From Lentinus brumalis (taxonomy: Eukaryota; Basidiomycota; Agaricomycetes; Polyporales; Polyporaceae): 64,000 nt of DNA. Both the position numbers and the translations under genes were made by a program. The notes beneath the pieces are model-generated. The model was not told the DNA's origin and searched no databases. It was given only the letters and a program-made list of their open reading frames with translations. The stretch spans positions 62,001-126,000 of the forward strand of contig MARA01000042.1 of assembly GCA_001792895.1 (NCBI GenBank). The letters are read 5' to 3'. Below are positions 10,864-23,372 of this stretch, one piece after another (the stretch's first letter is position 1; each line of letters begins with the position of its first letter).

Positions 10864-13294
10864 CTAGGCCAGCGGCCGCCTTGTGTGCACCTTGCAGTCC
10901 GCCCTCGGTGACGAGGCCCCGGATCCAGGCCTTCGTGGTGACCATGCGAGCTCCGGTGTCCATCCACCACTCCGCCAGCTCGATCGAACGATACATTTTC
11001 TCGTAACGCCTATTGGGGATGTTGAGTGCGCGATCAGCAAAGCGAAGGTGCGAGGGAACGTACCACCAGACCCAGAAGTAATCCCACAGAAGCCCAATGG
11101 ACATCCCCGACAAGCCTTTGTGGCGCAGCTCGTTGACAAGCCTCTGGCTCTCGTCAAGCCAGACAGCGAAGGTGCAGTACTTCGCCGTAATGAGGAATAT
11201 GCGGACCTGGATGTAAGTTGTGAGTAGGAAGTACGATGTAAGATTGCGTTTCCAGCAGTGTCCGGACACCTACGTTCGCGTGAGTAGTAGCGAGGGCACG
11301 ATCGAGACTCCTGCAATGCAACCGTCAGCTATCGTATGAAGTATATGCGGGGAAGGCGAACCTAGTCAAATCATTCAGCTTGAGCACCATGAGCACGCGA
11401 CGCGGTACCCTGCGCAGCACGTCGAAGACCGACAAGAGGAGACCCTCCTTCTGCACAACCGCGTTCCTGATAGCCTCCATCTCCTCCTCCGACTGTGCCG
11501 ACAAGTCGATAATGCTTCCTCCACGCGAGAAGTTCCCTCCATTGGACGGGTCTTCGTTCGGGTCCTTCCAAGAGCCCTCGAGAGCAGCACGGCCGGTGAT
11601 AGCAGCTTCAAAGACGGGATACTGCGGGCCTTCAGCATCGTATGTGCTGCATATATGCGGGTCAACCTGCACTTACCAGGTCCTCGTCAATATTGCCGAC
11701 TAGCTTCGCGTACTTCTTGCGGGCCGCCAGCGTCTCTTCGGACGCAGGGGCGATAATTGAGAGCCACCACTTGCTGTAGTTGATTCGGAGGGCGGTGTCG
11801 AGGTCGAAGTAGAGCCCGTGGTCAAGCAGGACGATTTCGAAGTTATACGGAGATTGCGAGTCGGGGCCAGCTGGACGGATAAGCAGGTTGCCTAGCCACT
11901 CCCGTCAGCTGCTGTACCATCTGGACCTCGGAGGAAGGACACGTACCGGGGTGAGGATCCGCGTGGAACCATCCATTGATGTGAACCATTTGGCTGAATA
12001 TCCTCGCCAACTCGAGAGCAACCTTGTTCCGGTCGATATTGTTCTCGGACAAGTACACCAGGTCGTCCACGCGTCCGCCTCGGATGTACTCCATGACGAG
12101 GATGCGCTTCTTCGCCTCCTTTACCTGCGCTGATGACTGTAGTGTGAACAAATGCTCACGAGATAGTCTTGACTCTTGAGAACACTCACGAATGTACAAA
12201 GATGTCCGCACGTTCTCGAAGTCTTCCATCGCACGCTCAGCGTTCCGCTTCTCGTGCACGAAGTCCATCTCCTTTGGCAGGTTCTCGCGCATCTCCTCGC
12301 CCAGCCAAGTGAACTCGAACTCGGGGAACAAGTGCTTGATCCACCCTACGCGCATATATGAGGAGATGCGACAGCCAAGGACACGAGACACATACCAAGC
12401 GAAACCTCGACCATCTCCATGTCAATCTCGCAAAACTCTTCCAGGTGCGGATGTTGCAATTTCACTGCGACACGCTCTCCGGACCCCTTCAGTTTCCCGA
12501 CGTGCACCTGGGCCAGACTCGCTACACCGATCGGAATGGGGTCGAACTCGTCAAAGTAGTCCGATATTGAGATGCCAATATCCGAGATGAACATCTTCTC
12601 CAGGTCTTCATATGGTGTCGGCTCACACTGGTCTTGCAGTGGCCGCATTGTATTTGTCCATTCTCGGGGGAGCACTGCGCTTTGCGGTCATTGGGACTCG
12701 CCGGAGAGGCGAACGCGAAGAGGGCAACTCACACGGAGGCCATATGCTGCCCGAGCTTGATGAAGATGCCTGCGGCGTCCTGAGTCCAGGCCAGCACGGT
12801 CGGAAGGTGAACTCACGTACCTCCGTTCGCCAAGAGCGCCTTCAACACTCTCTTCGCACTACGCGTGTGGCAATCCGAGTATGCGTCATGCCGCTCTTCC
12901 TCTGAGTTGTACGTTTTCGCGAACGTCAGCTTGTAGTCGATCGCGCCAAGAATTGCAGCCTCTGCGTGCGTACGGGTTGGTCACATAGATCTTTCAGGCT
13001 TACTCACGACTCACCCGCTACCCGTGAACACCGCACCACTGCCAGTGCCGTGTGTCGGAACGGTTGGTAGTAGTTGTACGCCAGCACACCGACGCCTCCC
13101 ACCACCAGGACTGTCGTGGGTACCACGTACACCCATGGCTTGAGCTTAGGCGGGGATCGCGCAGCTTGCGAAGCCTCCGTGGATAGTGTCCGGTAGTTTT
13201 CAGCACGCTTTGTTCGTGTGCATCGCAAGAGCGTTTGCGGGGATGAGCCCGGCTTCCGGAGATGGAGTGCGCTGCATCGTCGTAGTGTGAACAT
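10864..13294 (-). CDS. Mitochondrial ABC1/UbiB-family kinase-like protein, Mcp2/ADCK1 type
   Basis: Atypical kinase-fold protein of the ABC1/ADCK/UbiB family; the closest group by architecture is Mcp2 (yeast)/ADCK1, which works in mitochondrial lipid and membrane homeostasis. The N-terminus (MFTLRRCSALHLRK) is basic and Arg-rich like a mitochondrial presequence, followed by a transmembrane segment (WVYVVPTTVLVVGGVGVLAY). Family motifs follow in order: the KxGQ motif (IFIKLGQHMAS, near 12.75 kb), the Ala-rich-type loop (GVASLAQVHVG), the nucleotide-binding lysine (VAVKLQHP), and the metal-binding motif as LLDHGLYFDLD near 11.8 kb. The C-terminal helical region ends AHKAAAGLA. About nine exons with short introns. 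I did not see an internal stop. Substrate and enzymatic activity are not known from sequence. Confidence 0.9.
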
Positions 13295-13748
13295 GGGAAG
13301 CTCAGCTAGACTCTAGCTTCTAGAGATGAATATGAAAGCATAGAGCCGCAGCCAGCAATAGTGAACAACGAGATAAAGACTCGCGGTGGTCGAGGAGAAC
13401 GATGACCTCCACGGCGGCGCCCGTTTACGTCGTTACATCATAGTACTGAACGCCGGGCGCTTAATCGACTATAACCCTTCGTCCGTATATGGGCGAGCTA
13501 CCGAAACTGGGGATCGCTCAGTGACCGAAGCAGCATCATGCACATGCCGTAGCCTCCCCAGACGGCGTCAAGCTTACTCTACAGGCGACTTCTCTAAGGT
13601 CAACAGATCTGTTTACTGAACGCCAGGCGCTTCTGAGCGAGGCCTGAATCAGAACTTCGTTAACCTCATGAACTTAGTCTATGTTACATAAGTAGTCACG
13701 CATGAGCTATTGTAGATGATAATATAGTGCAACGCCCACCCGCGGACA
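13295..13748. other. Intergenic, nothing recognised
   Basis: This gap lies between the start of the ABC1 gene and the 3' end of the next minus-strand gene. It presumably carries the ABC1 promoter and the neighbour's 3' UTR. No open frame with coding character, repeat or RNA gene is visible. Confidence 0.5.
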
Positions 13749-15108
13749 TCACCGCCTCAACGAGATGCTGGTGGGTAGCTTGATGTCGTCTCGCTTTTGG
13801 TTGCCGAGCACAGAGTCTGGATACGAAATCGCAGACGTATCCGTATCCGTCGCTAGGCCAGGCAGGGTCGCCAACGTCGCAGCAGGGCGCACAGAGTTGA
13901 AACGCATTGTCGAGAGACGAGTGGATTGACTGCGTCCCGTCGAGGAAGAGCGTCCGTCCATATCGGAGGATGTCAGCCCAAGAGCGGCCATGATGATGAT
14001 CATCGTCGGAACGATGCCCTGGAAACGCCGGTCAGCAAATGCAAGGGGAGGGGTCAAAGAACACTCACAGTGAGCTGAGCGATGGGGTCGTAGACGATGT
14101 AGAAGGCATTGCTTCCGATGAAGTACAGCGTGATCTCAATCACCAGGGCAGCACTGTAGATCATGGCCGACTCGATGATGAGGACCAGAGCCTTCGTGTA
14201 GCGGAAAGGACCGATGGCTCCTCCAAGTTCGCGGTTCATGAACCTGCAGGGTGACAGCGACATCCGTTAATAGAGGCAACATATGTGTGGCAAGCTGGAA
14301 GACGCACCAGATTCGAGCAGCAATCAATGTAGTCACAACTACGTTCGTGACAAGAGACAGACCAAAGAGGGATCCGTTCCATTTCTCCAATTCCTAGGAA
14401 AATAGAGGTCAGACAAACCGCCTGACGACTGACTGTACATGCGATACTCACGTCTGCAAATGCGCTATGGACGCTCTTCGCTTCGGCGAAAATGATTGCT
14501 TGGGCGAATCCGCATACTACCCTCTGTCAGTGTGTGCTCTGCCGCTATCCTGAAGAGTCGTGGCTCACCTGCCGACGCGGCAATCAAGAGGATAGGTAGG
14601 ATACACACCCTCCAGTTCCCGCCCCATACGTGCCAGCACCGCCAGACCTATCAAGGATTATCGATTAGCACACTGACATACACGATGACATAAGTGACGT
14701 ACGACAATGCTGTCGCCCAGAATCGAGTTCACTGAATGGATGGTAACCTTGACTACGTTCGGCGGCGTAGACACGTCGGAGAAGTACGCCCCGGGCCCTC
14801 CAGGCTGGTCGCGGAGGTCGATGAAGCCCCGGATGAGTCGATAGAACCCAAGCGAGACATGAGTCGTGGAGAAGCAGAACATAAGGACTGCGACCCAGAA
14901 GATGACCGGCGTAATCTTCCGCGTGCGCCGGAAATGTAAGATGTAGACGTATGAGCCAAAGAGGCATATGTTGATACCTGCAGGTAGACAAACTAGTCAA
15001 TTTCCGTGCAAGTTATAATTGAAAAATTGGCAGCGCACCGTAGAACAGCGTCTCGAGCCAGATGGCAGTGAGGTAAGCCTTGTCGAGGGGGATGAGTGCG
15101 ACTGCCAT
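13749..15108 (-). CDS. Multi-pass (about seven-TM) membrane protein, uncharacterised
   Basis: Predicted integral membrane protein of a kind common in Agaricomycetes and of unknown function. I choose the start at 15108 (MAVALIPLDKAYLTAIWLE), which leads straight into a hydrophobic helix. Further hydrophobic segments, separated by short loops and introns, include VNICLFGSYVYILHF, VIFWVAVLMFCFSTTHVSL, ILPILLIAAS, SLVTNVVVTTLIAARIW and VLIIESAMIYSAALVIEITL, plus one near GIVPTMIIIMAALGL. The cytosolic-type tail is Ser/Thr-rich and ends SISLRR. The topology resembles fungal seven-TM proteins, but no receptor-family motif is visible, so a receptor role is only a possibility. About eight exons. Confidence 0.7.
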
Positions 15109-16107
15109 GGTGGCGTTGGTGGGTTGGCCGGGACCCGATGCGTTCCTGCGTTAGGTGTGCGGCAACTTCATTATGTACCTGGGCGACTTGTGGGGTGGGA
15201 GACCTCGGAAGAAGTTTGACTTGTCCCATATAGTATAGAAGTCGCTTCTTCTCGTACGCACATGCGGTTGGCCTCCTGGTACCTGGGATGCTGGTCTCCG
15301 CCATCAGACAGGTGGCAGCAGCTGTGTCCTTCGGGCGCATTTGGTTGCATTAGTTACTATTGCGGAGTCAGAGACGTCATAAGGTGTGGTCATTTTCCTG
15401 ATGTTCACAATGCGCTGTGCAAGATCCTGGGGAGCAGGATTGGTTCCTTCTCATGATCTGTCAATCATAGTGAATAAGTACCGCCTGAATCATCCTGATG
15501 CACCTGCAATGGTACCGGTGTACCCTCGGTTGAACATCAGGTCTATGATCCTAGTGGAGTACGCACCTGTACTACCTCCTATTCATCGCGCTGTCTGCGC
15601 ACAATGTCCACCAGCCTCAGCAGGTGTTGCGGGAAGATGATGCGCACATAGTCGACTGCAGCGGAGGTGACTTCTCAGCGCTAGAACCCCCTGATGATGA
15701 GCGCTAAGCGCTAAGCTGTCCGACTTGCCCTGCGCTAACGACATTCACCGCAACCTTGTATCTTTGAAGGCTCGTCTTTCAAAATCACAGCAGCGATAGC
15801 AAAATGGTCACACGTCTGCGAATACAGCTTGCTCGGCGAAAACTGGCACCCCGCAGAAGTCAAGACGCGAAGGGAAATCGCGGCATGTGCAGGATCGATG
15901 TCCCGCTGAACTTGAAGACAAACTGTCGGAAACGCCAGTCATCCCCGCAGGTACATGACTCAGACGTCGGTGATATACTTTGCGTTGCGGCACAGCGTAC
16001 GACAGAACCTCCGATTGAGCGGAGCCATGCGTCAACTCAACAACTCATAAAGACTGCAATCGCTAGATTGCTGGGATCGCTCAGTCATCGTCGTCGACTC
16101 TACACGC
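15109..16107. other. Intergenic, nothing recognised
   Basis: About 1 kb lies between divergent genes. Short open frames are present, but none shows coding bias, domain signature or splice-consistent extension. It presumably holds the promoters of the membrane protein and of the aminotransferase. Confidence 0.5.
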
Positions 16108-17613
16108 ATGCAACTCACTCCAAGTCAATTAGGAGAGCTCGATGTTCGTCGTTTTTGTGGATCTGAGCAATCTGGAATGGAGCTGACCACATCACTTCCG
16201 CTGGCAGGCATCCAGGGTCATTGTGACCTTGGCGACAGAGCTCAAGACTGTCCCGTCGCTCGAAGAGCTAGCATCCGGCGGCTTTAGCCAGGTATTCTCT
16301 CGGGTCTCGTTGGACACTACTGTATTACAAGCTCTGACCGTCCATATAGGTGATGACTGACCATATGATTCTCGTTTCATACGACCCCGTGCATGGCTGG
16401 TCGGCACCCGAGATCAAGCCCTACGGTCCCCTCTCAATGATGCCGGCTAGCGCATGCTTTCCGTACGCAATTAACGCTTTTGAAGGAATGAAGGTCAGTA
16501 TGAAACACTCCTTCATCTCCCACAACTAACGTCGCTTCAGGCGTACATGGGACCTGATGGGATCCCTCGACTCTTCCGCCCAGAGAAGAACATGGCGAGG
16601 TTTGCACGGTCGGCGGCTCGCGTAGCACTCCCGGTACGCACTATCCCAACTTCTCTGCCACCCGCTAGATCCGTCCGCTTACTCATCGTCCCCTCAGGCA
16701 TTCAATCCGACCGAACTGCTGAAGATAATCAGGCAGCTCGTAACGATCGACAAGCGATGGGTCCCTGCTGCCAAGGGACACAGCCTGTACATACGCCCGA
16801 TGATCATTGGGACCCGACCGAGTAAGTCTCACCCGTATTGTTCGAAGCGCGATGTTCGCTTAATATCTTTCCTCAGGCTTGAATCTCTCCATCTCCGACA
16901 GCGCACTGCTGTGGGTCATGTGCGCACCATCTGGACCGCACTTCCGCAACACTCGACCTCTCTCACTTTTTGCCGCGACGGACGCAGTGCGCGCGTGGCC
17001 AGGAGGCACGGGCGAGCACAAGATTGCCACCAACTACGGGCCGACGCTGACACACCATCAACGCGCGCAGGCTGCGGGTCACGACATGAACCTGTGGCTG
17101 CTCGGAGATAAGATCACTGAGGCTGGCATCATGAACTTCTTCGTGGTCTTGAGGCGGGACGACGGAGGTGAGCCGCGCCCCTTTGCCACCGCGCGCGCCC
17201 GTGGCTGACTTCCATGCCGCGCCGCAGACCTGGACGTCCTGACTCCGCCCCTGGATGGGACCATCCTTCCCGGCATCACTCGCGAGTCCATACTCGCTCT
17301 CGCAGCGGCCCATCCGTCCCGCATGATACTCCCAGGGCTCTCTGAGGAAACTCGCCTCCATCCAGCCGAGCGCGAACTGACCATGCCAGAGCTGGAGACT
17401 TGGCTTGCGGACGGCAATGTCGTCGAGGTGTTTGTCGTCGGGACGGCCGTGGTTGTCTCGTCTATTGGCCGCATTGCGTGGGGTGGGAAGGACATCGTCC
17501 TTCCTCAATACGGAGACGCACTAGGGCCCGTGAGCAAAGCCCTTCGTGAGCGGATCTTGGACATTCAGGAAGGCGAGTTCGAGTGGGAGGATTGGTGCGT
17601 CCCTTGCGTATGA
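16108..17613 (+). CDS. Branched-chain amino acid aminotransferase (class IV, PLP)
   Basis: Transaminates leucine, isoleucine and valine with 2-oxoglutarate, the last biosynthetic and first catabolic step. Seven exons (16108-16143, 16208-16291, 16350-16493, 16541-16633, 16698-16821, 16877-17167, 17228-17613) join to 385 residues. The short first exon (MQLTPSQLGELD) was chosen because a GTTCGT donor and a CTGAC branch point give the expected family sequence ASRVIVTLATELK. Motifs: DHMILVSYD, the substrate-side FEGMKAYMG, RPEKNMARF, the PLP lysine in GTGEHKIATNYGP, EAGIMNFFVVL, and LDGTILPGITRESIL. ATNYGP replaces the commoner GGNYAP. The last codons could alternatively be spliced at 17595. No obvious mitochondrial presequence, so it is perhaps the cytosolic isoform. 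Confidence 0.93.
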
Positions 17614-18513
17614 AGACGGGATTCCGCCTTCTTGGTGTTATCATCTTGGTGTGAGTGTGGTGTACTATACACATGATATGCAGTCGCGTGGCCTGCCGCA
17701 GTGGTTTCGCTGCTTTGACTTAGATCGACGCGGAGTGGCTGAGTGGCTGTGCAGTACGGTTTTCAGAGAGTCCCATCTCGCTTGACCATGTTCGTCTCCC
17801 AACTTCAATGTCGTGCTAAAGCTGATATTCTTATTGTCTCTGTTGGTCTCTGAGAATGTGACGGCGATATTCTTGTGTTGATCACCCCCGCTGCTCATCC
17901 CGATATTCACGGACGCCAGCGTCATCCTACTCGAATGTCGCGCTGGCGGTGTTGCAGCTGTTCTGACGTTGTCGATTCCTTGACATGTCATCACTTCCAG
18001 CGGTTGGTCATTGCCTGTTTCCAAGGCTCTACACTGCCACGACCGAGGGTGAATCACAGAATGCCTCGAAGTCGCGTCAAGCCCAGGGCACGGAGTGACA
18101 TCCAAGTCCTGTCAACGCCCAGAAAATTGCTTCCGCCTGTCTATCTGCACTGCCCGGCGTTCAAGCTTTGCAATGAGCGGACTGGCGAGTCACGATTCAT
18201 TGGCTGATGGCACCCGACTTGCTGGCGTAACAGTGAGCGGGCCTCGTTGCGCAAATGAACTCGCTTTAGAAACTGACACGAGGCATGAGCGCGGCGGACT
18301 ACGGCCAAAGCCTCAGATTGGTCTGGATCATCAAATGTTTTAGCTGACAGCGACGTCCCAGGGCTCAACCTACTGAGTTATTAGTCAAGGCGGGGGACAG
18401 GTGCGCGTCCAAGCTTTTCGACCGCTTTCGTCCCACGCATAAACACGTCCTCTCGATCGCATCCGCGGCTGGAGTGTCGAATCTGCTGGCCTCCTCCAGA
18501 AACCCCACAGCCA
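17614..18513. other. Intergenic, nothing recognised
   Basis: About 900 bp between two plus-strand genes. I see no coding-biased frame, repeat or RNA gene. It contains the aminotransferase 3' region and the promoter of the EF-hand protein gene. Confidence 0.5.
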
Positions 18514-21256
18514 TGTCTCTCCCTTCACCAACTGGGATCTCACCTACGTACGACCTCTTAGGCCAGTACTCAGACGATGAAGACATAGAGGAGACGAATA
18601 CACGATCTCTGGTCGCGCAAGGCAGTGAGCATCATGCCATATGGACGAAGGTTAAGGAGACGCACGAGGATCTGCTGGCACAAAGGAACAAAGCCAAGAG
18701 CGACCCAGGTACGTTTCCTCGCCCGTAGATTCGCTGGCCCTTGAGCCTCTGACTCTCCGCGCTGCTCATTTCGCAGACAAGCGGCTCAGCAGCATGCGAG
18801 AAAACAGTGGCAGGCTGGATAGCGCCTCAAAGATGGTATCGAATAGTGATACATCTACGACACCAACTGTACAAGGCATCTCGAACAACACGAACACGTT
18901 TTTCGACAAAACTCCGGGGCTTCTCAAGATCCTCGACAAGGTCGGGCAAATCCATCCCTTTGCAGGAGGTCAGTGACAGTGCCTCCGCGTCGCCGACTGT
19001 GCTGAGAGAGAGATCTTTCAGTTGCGATCCTTGCTTTCAAGGCCGTGTACGAACTCGAGGTGAAGCGCAGGGAGAACGATAAGAAGATCCTAGCCGTATT
19101 CGGAGAGATGAGAGACATGATGGCAGCTCTAGCGCAGTACGTATCCGTACCGACCGCGATTCATGATGGATCTTCTGACACGAAACCCGCCCAGATTGCA
19201 GACAATAAAGAGCCAAGACGAAGTCGGCCCCGACGGCTTGTCGATCAAGGCTCGCATGCAACACCTCGTCGAAGAGACCGCCACAGACATCAAGAAGTGC
19301 GCCAACACGTGCGACGCGTTCCTCAAGAAAAAGGTCATAGTAAAGGTCCTGACGTGCGCGAAGTGGGAGCATGTCCTCTCCAAGCTCTCGGGGCACTTTC
19401 ACAAGAGGCGCGCCGAGTTCGAGTTCGCGCTCTCTATTCACGTGGGACTGGGCGTTGACAAGGCGAACACGAAATTAGACGATCTTGGGGAAGTCACGAA
19501 GCAGATACAGGACAGGCAGGTCGTTCACAGTGAACGTGGCAATCATCGCTGATCCTCGTACTCTCAGGATGGACACCATGTTGCAGTTCTTCCAGACCGT
19601 CGTGAGTCCCGAGCAGAAGGAGATCACGGCTCGCGTCAGGGACAAAGGAGGAGAGGCGGCGGTACTCGAGAACGATCGCTTACTGAAGGAACTCTTGGAT
19701 CTTTACCGAGGAGCCGACGGCGCAGTGGAGACTAGCGGCATGCGCGGTCGCCGCGACGTCGCGGTTGTCAGCATTGAGGATCTGAGACTGGAGATACGCG
19801 AAGACGTTGAGCTCGCCGTGGAGAAAAACGCGGAAACCTTCTCGCGCAAGTTCGAAATGCAGCGCAAACTGATAGTCGACGAGCTTTCTCGCGTCGTGCA
19901 TCGCGAGGGAGACCGTATCATCGACGCGATCACTGCTGGTCCCCACGACAGGATCATTGACCCAGTACGTGCTCCTCGACTCTTGACAACTTCTAGCTGA
20001 TATCCTGATCGCGCAGGACCTCCATGCCATCTGGAAAGACATGGCGAGTTCTATTCTAGGCGTCCCGCGAACTGAGCCACTGACGAGTTTCCGCCGGGTG
20101 TAGGGATGGAGAGGAAGTACGAAGGCGCGCCACTTCGTGCTCGCGCTACGCGACTACTTCCGCGAGAAGATGGAGGAGCAGAAACGTAGCGAATACGTTG
20201 AGGTTCCGCGAATCCGGGAGCAAGACGAATGGACTTTGGATTGGATCAACGTGACCCGGCTGCAACCCATCGTCGAAGCGTTTGACGATGATGCCTCTAA
20301 CTTCATCACGGTCACTGAGGCGAACGAATTCACGACCGCGCGTCCTCAAGATTGGAGGTGCGTGTACCGCTGCCATTGCCAGCACCTCACTGACGTCATT
20401 TTCAGTCTCCTGCACTGGCTTGCTTACTGGGCGATAGGTATGTCGCGTGGATCGTATGGCTATCGCACGTTTTTCTAATCCGGACATGCTCCCAGGCTGG
20501 CAAATATCGGCAACGATATATCGCGACAAAATCAACGATCTCTTCGCCAAGATGTTCGCCCTGAAGGGACATGTCCACCCTGCTGTCCGAAACTCTGTAG
20601 ACACGTATCTGCACACCGTCTGGACCGGAATCTCTGAGCTCACGTCCTCCATCGACCCATATTATGCACCGGAGTCCCTCCGCGAGAAGTTTCAAAGCTA
20701 CGTTGATGACGAAGAAAGTCGACTTCGAGAGGGCTTGGAAGCAGTGAGGTACGACATCGACGCGATGGATACGTTGGTGCTTGTTACGGGACCTGGGAGG
20801 ATAGAGAAGGTAAGTAGTTCACGAACGATGCTACTCTCTACGCGCATGCTGAACATGGTTCTAGTACGTATTTCCTATGCTCTACCTCCTGTTGAAGAAG
20901 GACTACGAGGTTATGCGCCTCGCTCGCAAGAAGGTAATCAACAAGGATGAGCTTTGGGACGCTGCGGACACCATAGAGTGGGTCTTCCAAGCTGTGAACT
21001 TCAGGTACAAGGACCTGCAAGGTGCGTACCCTCTCACTCAAGATACATCCAAGGTTTCATCATCTTTCGCAGACATCTTCAGGCAACAGAAATTAGACCC
21101 TCGACAGCAGTTCAGAAATTTCGCATGTAGCTTGGTGAGTATATCTGTGTCCTCGGACTTGCGGTTGACAACTCATCATGATGATTCTAGTTTGAGCATT
21201 GGCGGAACTCTGATGGTTTGTGGAGCCGTAATTTGGAGTTTCCCGACCACGTCTTT

Positions 21257-21288
<32 letters not shown>

Positions 21289-23130
21289 ACGCGTCAACGC
21301 GGGGGACATCCTCAACTACCCTCTAGACAGCGACGATCTGTTTGACCCCTCAGGGTACGACGAACCGCCCTTTACCCCTACAGACAACGATGTAGCGTCC
21401 AGTTGGCCGTTGAGAACAGTGTGAGTGAACACCATTATGCCTCTACTACGGGTGACTAATCGCGGAGGACAGTCTCGGATCTTGGTGTGGCTTCCTGTCC
21501 AAAGGAGATGTCTACCCTTGCCAGCCGATGATCTCAGTACATGTCCATGCTGTAGATTCCACTCACTTCGAGGCGACATCACACACTCCCAACGGCACCG
21601 CCTACACGCTCTCTGGAGAGTGCTTGTGTGACGAAGATGGCCGCATTTCTTTCGTGTTCTCCATCCGATACGCCGCCCGATTCGACCCTCTCTACTTCCG
21701 GGGCTACATCTACGACAAAGGGACAACGTTCATAGGCCTCTGGGGCACGACACCGGAAGCTTGCGCCGATGCAATGTTCCATAGATCATCGTCATCTGCC
21801 GAGGACAGCCAGTCCACGCTCGTGATGTCCGATGCGATTGACAACCACTTCATCTTCAAGCGACACCCGCCTTGGCTCATGTGTTGCCGACCCGATCCGG
21901 TGGTGTACCAGCTCAACAAGCCCCGCGCCCTGTGGAAGTACGCCCTTACTGCTGCACGAGAGATGGTCGGGAGGCACCTCTTCACATGGTCGTACTTCAA
22001 GCGGAGAAGGGACAATCGGAAGCGTTACGTCGAGTTGCTCATCCGGCTCAACTACGCGGACTTGGACGAAGAGGAAGTCATGGAGCTTGCGCGTATCAGG
22101 CAAACCCTCACTGCGGCGGACGCCAGGCTATATGAGACGCGCTACGAGTACGAACTCAGGTCAACTCCCATTCATCTGTGAGTCCATTTCACAGTACGAA
22201 CATGTCTACTGCGGCTTATGAGACTTGCTCGATAGCGATATCACCTGCGACCACTGTGATAGTACGATCATCGGTCCACGTATCGTCTGCCTCGACTGCG
22301 ACTCAGCTAAAACACTCAATCTGTGTGACGATCCGCGTTGCCGCAACAGTGAAGTCGATGTCGAGAAACGCGCCGATCTCGCCGCTCCCCACCTCCCTGC
22401 CCACGCCGTCTTCAAGGTGCGCACGATGATGCACTTCCGTGAGTTTGGCAAGATGGACCAGGCCGCCCGCTCTGCGCTCAAGAAGGCGCGGCAGACGTTC
22501 GACGACGTCTCGGAGCTCATAGAGGATGAGCGTTCCTTCACCCGGAGTCCGGACGTCTACCGCCACAGTCGCGCGGCGAAGATCGTACAGGCCAAGTTGT
22601 CGTGTATCGTGTGCAAGAAGCGGGCGTCGAAGCCATGTTGGTATTGCATAGCCTGCCAAGGTGAGCTATCCTAGCGAGCCTCAAAGCATGGTTTCGAGCT
22701 GACTTGTGTAAACCACCCAGATGATGTCTTCGTTTGCATCGAGTGCGACGCCAAAGGTCCTTTGACTGTCGGAACGCACCACAAACTCCATCCCCTCGTG
22801 CGCTTCCAGGACGAAGTGCACTATGGCCCGCTCAGTGTCGAACAGCGCCTCGAACACCTCGAGGTACGATTTACGGGCATGGAGCACCGCTTCGAGGGCA
22901 TGGAGGCGAAGCTCGGCGGGATGGAGGATCGGTTTGGCGCACTCGAGGTGCGCGTGAGCTCGATGGACGACAAGTTGACACGCATCGAGAAGATGCTGGA
23001 GGCGATGTGGTCGAGGTCCCGCAAGCTCGCGAGCTCGCGACGCGCGCAGAGCGTAAACGTCTCTTCTTCCGGGTATCCGCGGCCCCTTCCGTCGACTCCG
23101 CCTCCGCGCTGGGAGTGTGACACGCCGTGA
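18514..23130 (+). CDS. Large EF-hand protein with C-terminal zinc-binding (ZZ-like) modules and coiled coil
   Basis: Function unknown; the architecture recurs in Agaricomycetes as EF-hand domain protein. The start MSLPSPTGISPTYDLLGQY is followed by a helical region with a conserved-looking block FKAVYELEVKRRENDKKILA. One EF-hand is visible near 20.28 kb: its 12-residue loop DDDASNFITVTE has acidic or polar ligands at positions 1, 3, 5 and 12. A long alpha-rich region follows, then two Cys-rich modules: CDHC/CLDC near 22.25 kb and CIVC ... CWYCIAC ... CIEC ... HHKLH (22.6-22.8 kb), the latter resembling a ZZ finger. Heptad repeats (GMEHRFEGMEAKLGGMEDRF) predict a C-terminal coiled coil. More than ten introns; one appears to be GC-AG (19516-19567). 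The frame is open throughout if spliced as inferred. Confidence 0.8.
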
Positions 23131-23372
23131 GGTGGTGATAGCAGGCTCTGATATACCCCGCTGGTAGTCTCCAATTCTCGATACCCTCCGCGCTGTGGTC
23201 ACGACGCCTTGACGTGCTAGTCGTGATCATTAATCTACGTGAGTTGTATAATTACCGAGTACATGCGATGAATGAATCCAGTACAACATCGGCCTTGATG
23301 AGATATGCAAAGCAGGTGGAACGCGTGGAAGGGTCGTGTCGGGAGGCGGTATGAGGAGCCACCGATGGCCAG

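Noticed and set aside
15660..15720. Palindrome-like AGCGCTAAGCGCTAAGC sequence
   Set aside because: Too short to call a terminator, origin or mobile-element end, and there is no matching copy nearby.
15804..16166. Plus-strand frame just upstream of the aminotransferase
   Set aside because: Not in a frame that continues into the enzyme, no domain, and the short exon starting at 16108 explains the N-terminus better.
17665..18105. Minus-strand frame of 146 codons
   Set aside because: No codon bias, splice support or recognisable motif.
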